From Coturnix japonica (taxonomy: Eukaryota; Chordata; Aves; Galliformes; Phasianidae): 64,000 nucleotides of DNA. The DNA lies in assembly GCF_001577835.2 (NCBI RefSeq), contig NC_029518.1, forward strand, positions 68,924,053 to 68,988,052, in the 5' to 3' direction. The notes below the pieces were generated by a model. That model was given only the letters and a program-made list of their open reading frames with translations, ran no database searches and was not told the origin of the DNA. The translations under genes were made by a program, and so were the position numbers. How positions within the stretch are numbered: the stretch's first letter is position 1; each line of letters opens with the position of its first letter. Shown one piece after another: positions 23,186-34,438 of the stretch.

Positions 23186-23600
23186 GCTATGGCCTGGAGC
23201 ATCTTCCCTATGAGGAGAGACTAAGTGAACTGGGTCTGTTTAGCCTTGAGAAAAGAAGGCTGAGAGGGGACTTGATCCAGGTTTATAAGTACCTGAGGTG
23301 TGGGAGCCATAGTGGTGAGGCTGGTCTCTTTTCAGTAGTGCGTGGGGACAGGACTAGGGGTAATGGGATGAAAGTACAGCATAGGAAGTTCTGCACGAAT
23401 GTGCAGCAAAAGCTCTTTACGGTGAGGGTGACGGAGCACTGGAACAGGCTGCCCAGGGAGGTGGTGGAGTCTCCTTCTCCTGGAGATATTCAAGACCCAT
23501 CTGGATGCCTACCTGTGTGACATGGTGGAGCCTGCTTTGGCAGGGGGGTTGGACTCGATGATCTCTAGAGGTCCCTTCCAGCCCCTACAATTCTGTGATA
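23186..23600 (+). mobile_element. CR1 LINE 3' fragment, about 415 bases
   Basis: Forward CR1 with TATGAGGAGAGACTAAGTGA, GGAACAGGCTGCCCAGGGAG and GGACTCGATGATCTCTAGAG in order, ending ATTCTGTGA. It retains part of the end of the reverse transcriptase frame ([18 protein letters not shown]). Confidence 0.93.
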
Positions 23601-24060
23601 TATATTTAGTTAAAAACCCCAGTTTCATGTCAGTTACAGGTGCTTCCTCTTTGAGTTGTATAAAATGTAAATGCACCAGCTTCAAAACCAGAGCCCAGAA
23701 GAGAATGCTGAACTCTGTACTGCTCCGGTTCATAATAAATCTCACTCTTCTCAACTTACTGCCATTATTCCAATGATCATACTGTTGAGATACCTTCTAT
23801 CAAAGTATATCCCAGATGTGTTTCTTTTTAACACAGAATTCTATAGTTCTGACTGTGAAATGCTACTGTGCTCCTTCAGGGCAGGACAAGATTTAGTCAG
23901 ATCCCAGAGCCCTTCTCCCATTGCATAGCAAGGTGGCTCCGGCAAAAGGGAATCTGAGAGCAGAAAGAGGGAGCAGAGAGCAGTCCATCCCCAGGCCTAG
24001 TGTGTTCAGTATGACATCACTGCCATCCACGTACACTGGGAATGGTGGGTGGCCACACCG

Positions 24061-24258
24061 ACCTGAAAGGGTAGTCAGGCATTGGGATGCACTGCCCAGG
24101 GAGGTGGTGGAGTCACCGACCATGGGAGTGTTCAAGAAACGTATGGATGTGGTGTTGATGAATATGATTTAGCTGGGAAGTATTGGTAATGGTTGGACTA
24201 GATGATCTTCTAGGTCTTTTCCAACCTTGATAATTCCGTGATTCTGTAATTCTGTGAC
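24061..24258 (+). mobile_element. CR1 LINE 3' end next to the UBE2J1 promoter
   Basis: Forward CR1 tail ending in ATTCTGTAATTCTGTGA at 24241-24257. Its last base is about 213 bases before the UBE2J1 start codon, so it sets the upstream border of the unique promoter sequence. Confidence 0.92.
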
Positions 24259-24470
24259 CTTCGGCTCAGGCCTCGCGCAGCCAAGAGCCGCTCAGCCCGT
24301 CCCCGCTCGCGGGGCGGCTCTGGGGGCGGTGCCTGTCCGGCCGGTGCCTCCCTCCGCCACGTCAGGGGAGTTTCCCGAGGCGGGCCGGGCCGTGCCGTGC
24401 CTTCTTCCTGCTCGTTTTCCCCCGGCCCCCGCTACCGGAGACGCTGTGGAGGAAGAGCGTGCCGGCTGTC
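24259..24470 (+). promoter_or_regulatory. UBE2J1: UBE2J1 CpG-island promoter and 5' UTR
   Basis: A sharp change from CR1 to GC- and CpG-rich sequence, which continues to about 24700 in intron 1. GC boxes lie near 24311-24330 (GGGGCGG and GGGGGCGG). CCACGTCA at 24357-24364 is the exact reverse complement of the UPRE core TGACGTGG bound by XBP1 and ATF6. No TATA box and no upstream ATG lie between the CR1 and the start codon. The transcription start was not determined. Confidence 0.7.
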
Positions 24471-24501
24471 ATGGAGGCCCGCTACAATCTCAAGAGCCCG
24501 G
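24471..24501 (+). CDS. UBE2J1: UBE2J1 exon 1 coding part
   Basis: Encodes [10 protein letters not shown] plus the first base of an Ala codon; donor GTAGGA. Human has METRYNLKSPA. No upstream ATG competes for the start. Confidence 0.97.
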
Positions 24502-27500
24502 GTAGGACGCGGCAGGCCGCCTTCGGGCCGCGGGCTCGGCGGGCGGGCTCGGGGCCGGGCCGGACTGGGGAGGCCGAGAGCTCGCTCGACAAAGGGCAGA
24601 GCTGCGGCCCGGCCTCGGCTCCACAGGGGGACGAAGGCCGCCGTGGGAGGGAGGAGAGCGGGCGGGTTGGGGCCGTGCTGCTGATGCCGGCTGTGCAGGG
24701 CTGGTCGGCCCGCGGTGCTTGGAGGCGTTGGATGCCTCCTGGAGTGGAGCACGAGTATCTCGGGGCGCTGCCGTGTGTGTGTGTCCACGCCTTTTTATGC
24801 TTGTCGTGGTTAGTACGTTGGAACTGCTGCCTGCTGCTGTGCGAACGTGGCTGTGCCCGTGCTACCAGCTGTTCGTTGGCTCCTCGGGCCTGCGCGAGGG
24901 GAGGGTCAGGCACTGACGTTGGCCGAGCCTGTGCATTGAAGCTTTTTCCTAAGCTGTTGTAGTGTTTTTATGTGCTGCACCTACATGTGTGTGTATACGT
25001 GTGTTTGAGGGGTTCTGCAATACAATTCATGTGTTGACAGCACTAGGCAGTATTTTGAGTCCTTAAGCGAGGAGTGTGCTCAGGTGAGTCACGATACAAC
25101 ACAGTAGGAAGGAGTCTGGGGCTGATAATAGCAGGACAAGGGGAAGTGGATTTAAGTTGAAAGAGGGAAGATTTAGGTTGGATGTTAGGGGGAAGTTCTT
25201 CACTAGGAAAGTGGTTAGGTCCTGGAACAGGCTGCCCAGGAAGGTTGCGGATGCCCCGTCCTTGGAGGTGTTCAAGGCCAGGTTGGACGGGGCCCTGGGC
25301 AACCTGATCTAGTAAAGGTGTATGTTTGGTGGCCCTGCCAGGCAGGTGGGTTGGAACTACATGATCCTTGAGGTCCCTTCCAACTCGGGTCATTCTGTGA
25401 TTCTATGTCCTGAGAAACAGCACAGAAAGGGCAGAGGGGGCTCCTTTTCCAGCAAGGGCCCCGAGGCCAGGTGGGCTCCCTCCTGCAGGGCCACACTGGG
25501 GCAGTGACCTGTCCGTGGCTGTGTGCCTCTGTGGCTTCTTAAGCAGAGCTTTGGGGATTGTGAGGGCTGGGAGCCTTTCTGTGTCAGTTGCCCTGCCCTG
25601 TTGCCCCAGCCCACCTTTGGGCAGCAGGTGTTATCAGCTTCCTGTTGCTGTTGATGAATACTGTTCTATTGCCAGCATGGGAGGTGGGGAGAAACTTAGC
25701 ATCGAGATGACTTGTGCTTTGCAAATGCAAATGACAGGCTTGTTCACAAAGCATGCCTCGTGTTTATTGCTAAATTATGTTTTCTTTTCTCTCATTGCTC
25801 CTCACGCCCAACTTACATAACTGAATAATGAGAAGCACAAAGCAAATGATGTGCTTATTCTATTATAAAATACCAGGAAGGCAGATTTTGGGGGGGGTTG
25901 CTTTTTAAGTCTCTGATATGCCGCACATGTGAGCTTCAAGGGCAGGCAAATACACTCACCAGTTCAGGTTTGCCACGTCACTGAAAGCAGTGGTGGTGAT
26001 GTACCTTGGGATCGTGGCAAATATTTGTGGTTTCATTTAGAAGCATTTGTCCGCTCTGTTGTTACCAGCTTCTCTTATTTTCAAGTGAAAATTCTCTTTA
26101 CTTACTTGATTTTTTGCCACCTGTGCTGTTGTATTGCAAAACGAACCTCTTTCAGGAAAAATAAATGACTCATACAGTGGGTCGGTGTTGCTTCCCCAGA
26201 TCAAGCGTGGTCTATAGCATATGGCTGGTGAAAGTCTGGGAAAGTCTGGTAAAGATTTGCTTTTTCAGAAGCCACACTAAATCTTCCTATGAAATTATGA
26301 GCAGAAGATATTAAATACCAAAAAGAAATTTCAAGTAAATACTGTTTCTTCAACTATCTTGGTCAACCCCGGGTGATGCTACAGACTTGGGGCAGAGTGA
26401 CTGGGGAAGACTTTGTAGAGGAAAACAGATCTGGGTGTATTGGTTGATGCTTGGCTGAACACGAGCCAGCAGTGTGCCCAGGTGGCCAAGAAGTCCAATG
26501 GCATCCTGGCTTGCATCAGAAATAGTGTTGCCAGCAGGAGCAGGGAAGTGATCATCCCTCTGTACTCAGCTCTGGTGAGGCTGCACCTCGAGTACTGCGT
26601 TCAGTTTTTGTCTCTTCCCTGCTAAGAAAGACACCGAGGCCTGAAGAGTGTTTGGAGGAGGGCAGCAAAGCTGTGAGGGCTCTGAAGCACACATGGGGAG
26701 TGGCTGAGGGAACTGGGATTGTTTCCTCTGGAGGAGGCTCAGGGGGGGACTTTATCACTCTCTAGAACTACCCAAAGGAACATGGGTGTCAGCCTGTTCT
26801 CTTGTGTGCCTGGTGATGGAACAAAAGGGAATGGCCTCAAGTTGCACCAGGGGAAATTCAGGTTGAATATTAGGAAAAATTTACTCTCTGAGAGGGTGAT
26901 CAGTCACTGCCCAGGGAGGTGGTAGAGTCACCATCCCTGGGGGTGTTTAAGAAGCATTTAGATGTGTGCTCTGGGACATGGTTTAGTGGGAGATGTTGGT
27001 GATAGGTGGAAGGTTAGACTGGGTGATCTTAGAGGTTGAAAAAATTTCCCACTCTGTGCTTCAGGCTTCTTTGTATTGCCTCAATAAGGCAAAGCCTCTT
27101 CAGCTTTTGCTTCATATTTTTATTTCCGTTCTTGGCACTTTTAAAAGGACAAGCTGCTTTCTGTCTTGAAACTTCAAAATGGATTAGGCGGTGTATATCA
27201 GCCTGCTACCATATGGCTGATAAACCATTCCTGTTAGGAGTAAAGCTCAGTGCACTGAAGTGCAGACCTCATCCTCTTTGTGCTTTGAGAACATCTCTAT
27301 TTCTGACATTTATGACAGCTACTTGCAATAAGCGCTTTACCATTTTTATCTTTATTTTTACTTTTCATCCCTAAGTACTGTGACCCTCAGCCTGGATGTC
27401 AAACCTTGCAGCTGCTCTCCTGCAGTGACAGGATTCCTTGGCCTTCTACTTCATATGGGACATTACCGGTCTTAGGAGCAGGTATCAGCACAGATACATA

Positions 27501-30500
27501 CACAAAACTGCAAACAGCTGCTTAGTGGCTCGCATCGAACCTGCAAACAACAATGGAGGTGGTGGAGTCTCCTTCTCTGGAGATATTCAAGACCCACCTG
27601 GATGCCTACCTGTGTGACGTGGTGTAGGGAGCCTGCTTTGGCAGGGGGGTTGGACTCGATGATCTTTAGAGGTCCCTTCCAACCCCTACAATTCTGTGAT
27701 TTTGTGAGGTTAATTTGGAGTGAGTTGTTTCCTTTTAGCAGGGCTTCTTGTGTAGAAATGCATTGCTGTGGGATTGAGGGGCTGCAGAAGCAATGGAGTG
27801 AGGCTTGGAGCTCATGTCCTGCATTTGCATGCTGTTGTTGGTGCCCCTGGATCTTGTTGCTTGGGGAGCGTAATGTGCCTAGGTGATGATCCTCTTAGCT
27901 GTCATCTTTAATTCATTTACTGCAGGGTGAAGAAACGCTTTCCTACAAACTATACTTTTCTCTCCGCTCTATTTCTGTGCAAGTAAGGAAGCATTTCATG
28001 CCACCAAGCATGGGTTAGTTCTTTGTTACTAAGAAACTGTCAATAGAAAGTATAGGAGATATGTTGAATGGAGGCAGGCTAAAGATGTTGTTTGGTCTCA
28101 GCGTATTCAACAAGCACCTTACACTTGCTAAGCTTTATCCTACTTTGCATTGGCTGAACAGTAGTTTGGAAATGTAGCTCCCTGTTCTGAGTGAAATGGA
28201 GAGTGAAGGTGTGTTGCTCCCAAGGGTGAGAAGAAAGAGAGTAGGCTCAATAAAAGCATTCCTAATAAACAAGTCTCCAGAGAGTATAACATGCCTTGAA
28301 AAAAATCTCTGTGTAACAGAGCTGCATAACTCAACTTGAAATATTAGGGGATCTCCAGCTTTATGCCAGTTCTTTAATTTGTAAATATATGTTTTTGATT
28401 TTCCTTGAACAGGAGAACTGAAAATGGGTGGAATGAAGTGGTTGCTCTTCTGAGGCAGCTGCTGTCACACACGAGCCTGGTCACTTCAATAAAGATTTGT
28501 TTCACTGATGATCCTGTGGTCACGTTTCTGAGTGCGAGATGATTTCCTTTTGCTTGAGGACATAGCAAGAGCTGAGCCTTGCTGATTCAAGGCTGCACTG
28601 ACATGGGCTTTACACCATAAGCCGAGGCTGCCTCACTGCTCCCCTTGCCCTGGAGCTCTGCACTGCTACTTTGTGTGGATGTTAGGACAGGTCTTTAGGA
28701 AGCTTGAAGTGATGCATGAAGCTTTTGTTTTCTGAGTGTTAGAGAGTCTAGGCTTCCAGTGTTCAAAAGTGTCTCCTTCCTTATGCTGAAATAACACTCT
28801 GTAACACTCTAATCTTGGTCAACTCGTTGGATTGCACCTCATCGTGTTCATTGGTAATGCAAAAATGAACTGAAATCCCTCCTTGTTGAAATGCCATATT
28901 TCACATTAAGATTCTCTTAAACCAAGTTTGGATGAGTGTCGTGTACTTGTTGCTAGCAGACTGCAGAAATCACTTTCATTTTTTCCATGGCAGTTTCCTG
29001 TAGCCAAAGGAGGGACTGTGTTTATTCATTCTGTAGCTGTGCTTAATGAAGTCAAGGCTTTTGAGAAACACTAAATCCTATGCAGTCAGGATGAACCCTG
29101 TCAGTCAAGCCTGATCTCTACTACCTGTAAGCTGTACCTGTCGTATGTGGAAGTACATACGCTGCTTTTTCTGTTTAATATTGGAAACTTGTTACAAGTG
29201 ATTTATCTCTGATGTAGCAAAGCAGGCTTATCCTGGTAGGACAGGCCCAAACTGCTGCAGTGCGTGCTCAGAGCCTTCCTTATAGGCTGGTTACAAACTA
29301 ACTGTGTTTGTTCAAACAAAGCCGGCCTTGGTAGGCTCTGTTACATTAATTCTTCAGATTTTTCACAGTTTTACTCTGTGGGATTAGTTCCAGTGTGGGG
29401 TGGGTGACCTCTGGTGCACTGTGGGGAGCTGCCAGTGCTTCCTAATGCAGCAGTGAGTTCCTATGGGGTATAGATGTATGTTTGCTTTTTGGACTGAATT
29501 AAATGAAATTCTCCAATTTCGTCCTGTTAATGGTTATCAGGAACTGTAATGAAGGCAAAGAACTTTTCACTGTAAACTGAAATTAAAGTAGCAGGGAGGT
29601 TAGAGTAGCGTTGTGGAAATAAGGAACGTCATGGAGCTGGGTGGTATAAATCCAGGAATTATGTTTCGCTCACAGTGTTTTCAAAAGCTGTTGTGAGAGA
29701 GAACTTGGGCAGTGTTTTTCATTCTGTGCACTTGGATATAATTACATGAGTGGGAGAGGCATCCGTGGTTTGAACTGGCTGTGGCTGATGGAGTAGGGCA
29801 TCCTGTTGCCATTATGTCTTCTTAAAGGGTAACTGGTATTTTTAGGTTTGGTGTTCCTTTTGCACATGAAGTGACATCCTTCATTTTCCACACGAATGTG
29901 AGGAAGAACTTCTTTACAGTGACGGTGACGGAGCACTGGAACAGGCTGCTCAGGGAGATGGTGCAGTCTCCTTCTCTGGAGATATTCAAGACCCACCTGT
30001 GTGACGTGGTGTAGGGAGCCTGCTTTGGCAGGGGCGTCGGACTCAATGATCTCTGGAGGTCCCTTCCAACCCCTACAATTCTGTGATTCTGTGATTTTCT
30101 TGTCTGTGATTCTTGTGTTCAGTCTGCTTTTTGGATTGGCTGGGCCTATTGGGAGTTATTGAGTGATGCTCGTGAGAGCGTCTGGCTGGGCAAAACAAAA
30201 GTTACTGAAGGGGAAGGAAGAAGGTGATATAGCAGATAGAGATGGCGCTGGTTGTCCTGAAACAGAAGGATGGAGAGAGTAACAGAATGCTGTGCTGAAC
30301 TTAGAATAGAAGAGTACCATTGTGTTTGTGTTTGTTATTAAGTTTAGATTACAGAGAACTGAGACAGTTTTTTGACTGGGTGAATGTATTTTCTAATCTG
30401 GTATAAACACAGATCTCCTTTTGCTTCTGGTGTGCTGGTTTCTCTCAGGTCTCACTGTGATCTCCTTTGGATTGATTAAGGAACTAGTCACGTAATAATC

Positions 30501-33500
30501 ATGAGGTGTCAGGTTAAAGATTTCCAGCAGTTGTTTAAAGATGAATTATGTACCTCTTCTGGTAAAATACTAGGATTGGTAGTATCTTATACCTTGTATT
30601 TAAAGACCAAAACTTGGTTAATGACAATTGTTTTTCCTCTTAGTCTTTGGTGAAGTTAGTAATACAACACTGCTTTAGTCCTGCTGCTAAGGCTTTCTTT
30701 TGTGACCATGCAACGTTTTTCATAACTGTGTGCTTGAATGAGTAATTTAAAAGATGTGTTCAGTGTGAGTAATTTATTTTGTATCTTGGGTTATTAACTT
30801 AGTGAAGAAGCTGTGATGTGTTAAAAGTACTAGTTAGCTGAAAGGAGCTCTTTCCGAAGTGTTTACACATGTTTGTGTGCAGTAGGTGTTATTATTTTCC
30901 TTATTTTCATGTTTCATGCTCTCTTTCTTTCAGCTGTCAAACGTTTGATGAAAGAGGCTGCAGAACTGAAGGATCCTACAGATCATTATCACGCACAACC
31001 TTTGGAGGTTTGTTTCCCCACGTGCTTGCTGCAGGGGCATGTAATGAGGCTCTAAGTCCTCTATGTATATTTAGACATGCATATTTAAATAGCAGCAAAC
31101 TATTCTAAAGTGAATTCAGTTCTTCAGAGGTTTTGGAAATCAAGAGCAGAATTCCATATTTCATAGTACTGTAGACTGAAATTGTTAGTGAAAGTACACA
31201 ACAATAGTGCTTTCACATGCCATGTAAGTGATTCTGTCACATGGATACAATATGTTTATTCCCCTCTCTCTTCCCTGGGACTATTATGTTTAATTAAGCT
31301 TTTTTACTGTTATCAGACCCACTATTTTCATCCTAGATGCTGAATGTGGCATCATGGGAAGGTTTTGGATTGAAAGGACAGTGAAATTCTGGTGCTTAGA
31401 AGCATAAAAAGAAACATGTTCTGATTTTTCTGGAATAATCACAGTCAAGTTAATGTTATGCTCAGTTTAGGGAATTAACTGCTTACAGAAGAGTGTAGCA
31501 TATTAAACATGCTTGTAGCTGTTAGCATGTTTCTGTTTTGCTACTGACCAGCCTTGGTCTCTACCTCATTTTCTTCTTTCTGAGGTGAAATGTAAGGTTT
31601 AGTTCGTGCTATTGTAATTGAAATGAGAACCTTATTTTGCAGTTTGAACGGTGACTCATAGGGAAGAGAACAGTGAGAAGAAGTGCTGGAAATGTTGACA
31701 GTTCCCTCCCTTAGGAAATGTTGTAGCTAGATGAGCAGTCACACGCATGTGATACCTGTGTTCAGCATTAGTTAGGAGATCTTGTTCACCAAAGGCAAGC
31801 TTCACTGGGCTGCAGTGTTAAAACTAGGTGTTGTCTTGTTTTTGTCCAAGGAGTCATGAGCATTAGGAGATCTGAAGCACAAAGCCAAACTCAGAGCCCT
31901 CAAAAATAATGCTTAAGGAAGAGCTGTTTCCTTGTCCAATGAAAATGTTCTGAAGTTCAAAATCTATATATTGCAGTAGGGTGTGGTAGTGGTGAGTCTT
32001 TGTGGAAAAACAAATGAGGAAGGGAATTCTAAGGAACTTGCATCAAATCCCTTTGTTGCCCTGGCACAGAAGAGACATTGACGTAGAAGGCTGTAATTAA
32101 TGTTCTTACTTGGAGTGAGCCTCTCAGTTCTGTATAAACCAGTATTCACTGGGGTAAAGACTGAGTTTTCCCGTATTTGACTCCATGTATTCCATCTGAC
32201 AGGAAATGAATAGGCACAGCTAGAGTGAAGTCCATTAGAATTTTCCAACTAAGTCATTTGGTAAGAAAATTACCAGGAAGCTACTTCATCTTTCCTTTTC
32301 AGTGAAATCTTAGCATACTGTTGGTTATCTTCATTTCTGATTTATTTATTTTTTTCCTTATTTTAAAACTTGCCATTCATTTTTTCCTTGGAACAAAGGC
32401 TAAAGAAATGATAATTAGATGTCAACTTCCTTGACACTTATTTCTTTTTCCCTTGCTGTGGTCATTTTAGGACAATCTTTTTGAATGGCACTTTACTGTT
32501 AGAGGTCCTCCAGATTCAGATTTTGATGGAGGAATTTATCACGGACGGATAGTACTTCCACCTGAATATCCCATGAAACCACCAAGCATTATTTTGCTGA
32601 CGGTAAGTATATGAAAGATTCCTAGCACCTAAGGTAACATTATTTTTATAAGACAGGGGTCATAGTACAATTAATGCTGCCAGTTTAGTGACAGAAGTCT
32701 TTGAAAGTGACTTTGGTATAATGTAGTTAGATGAAGTTTTGGATCTACAAGTGGGAGACTTCCCCAAAACTAATACTGATTGCTTATATGGATGTCTAAC
32801 CTTCCTGTTGTCTCTGTGGATCACAGAATAATAGAGTAATTATGGTTGGAAATGACCACTAACATCACCTTGTCCAGTTGTCAGCCTACCACTGCTGTGC
32901 GCAAGGCTAGGCTGGATGGGACTTTGAGCAACCTCGCCTAGTGGAAGATGTCCCTGCCTATAGCATTGGAACTACATGAACTTACATAATCTACGTGGTC
33001 TCTGTTAATGCGTGAAAAACAGATCTATGGTATGGGTGAAGGCCTGTATTTCTGTGTAATTTCATAGAGCTATAGACTTTCAGAGTCTCCACACATGTGT
33101 GGATTACGGGAGCAACAGAGAAGCCATTATGTCACACTGGGACATATGAGGTATCAGGTAGGGGTCTCTTTGTGCATGAACTAAGGTAGTTGGCAGACTT
33201 CTTTGATTCAGAAAGCTGAATGCTGTATTTGCAAGGTTGGTAGTAATACAGTTATCAAGTATTGTTTGCATATGGATTTATGATATTTTTGATAACTTGT
33301 TTTCTTTGCACAAATTAACTTCACGTTTTATTATATCCTCCTTTCTTTAAAGGCTAATGGCAGGTTTGAAGTGGGGAAGAAAATTTGCTTAAGCATCTCA
33401 GGGCATCATCCTGAAACATGGCAGCCTTCATGGAGTAGTAAGTAACAAATTATTTGGAAATCATCTTTACACTGAAAAATCTCACAAAGAATGCTACAGT

Positions 33501-34403
33501 AATACTTCACTAATACTTCTCTCGATGCTTGGACTAATTCTTAGTATGTGTGCTGAAACTCCTCTTATGTGCTTCCCTGAATTCGAGGAAACTCTGGAAT
33601 TGCTGTACCTCTGGTCTTCACTGAGGATTGAGCAGAAAAAACCCTCTTCTGTGGTTTTGAGTTCATTAATGTATTTATTCACATTGGTTTGTTTGACAGA
33701 ATGTGACTGAACTACAAGGCAGTGCTGCTACTGACAGGATTTTAGTTATTTATTATAATATTAGGAGAATAAATGGAAACGGCACTGAAAAATATTGTCA
33801 GAACTGCAAATATTAAGCAGAACAGAAAGGTTGCCTTCCTAGCTCTGAGTAAGGATATGAGATGCAATTTCTGCTGCTTGTGTTCTACCCCATGCAAACA
33901 CACCCGTGTTCTTAACTGCAATGAATAGAGCTCGTAGTGGAAGGGGAGGCAGATTTTTGAGGGAGCAAAAGGATGGGAGAGCTGTAGAAATGTGAAGTTG
34001 TGAAAGAGGGACACAGGAAGTTTTGGAAACTGTTCAATAAACAGAAGCTGAAAAGGTTGAGAAACTGAGGAGTGTTGGTAAGCTGTTAATGCTTGTGCAT
34101 CCAAATAAAAATTTCTTGGACTCGTTAAGATATTCTTAACTTTTAAAAACCATTCTTACATTAAAATATTTTAAATTCCATTACTTCACTTTTTTTCCCC
34201 TTGGTCTAATCACTAAAAGCAGCCTGAGTGTCAATTGAGAGGAGAGTAGTCAGCTTTTATGCTAATGCTTTACCTCTGAGCGCTCCAGAGGAAAGTCATG
34301 GTCTAAGCTGAGAATAACCGAATGTTTTCTATGCTTTTTTTTAAAGAAGTTTTATTATCTGAAGAGTTTCAGAGTTGGCACAATTGATCCAAGGTGATGT
34401 TTC

Positions 34404-34438
<35 letters not shown>

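Larger units (their letters stand above)
17671..24258. other. RRAGD-UBE2J1 intergenic region
   Basis: It holds CR1 fragments at 18047, 19519, 21556, 23186 and 24061, an A-rich run at 20528-20542, and an unassigned reverse-strand open stretch at 19164-20150. Nothing else is supported. The region 22140-23150 is unique sequence without a recognised gene. Confidence 0.7.
24502..30933 (+). other. UBE2J1: UBE2J1 intron 1
   Basis: A 6.4-kb intron. The first 300-450 bases are CpG-rich promoter flank. It then holds CR1 copies at 25119, 26375, 27551 and 29884. Long stretches at 25410-26370, 27710-29880 and 30100-30930 are unique sequence without supported features. Confidence 0.85.

Noticed and set aside
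33742-34104. 120-codon reverse ORF in UBE2J1 intron 4
   Set aside because: No recognisable domain, no polyadenylation or promoter signal, and AT-rich composition; probably chance.
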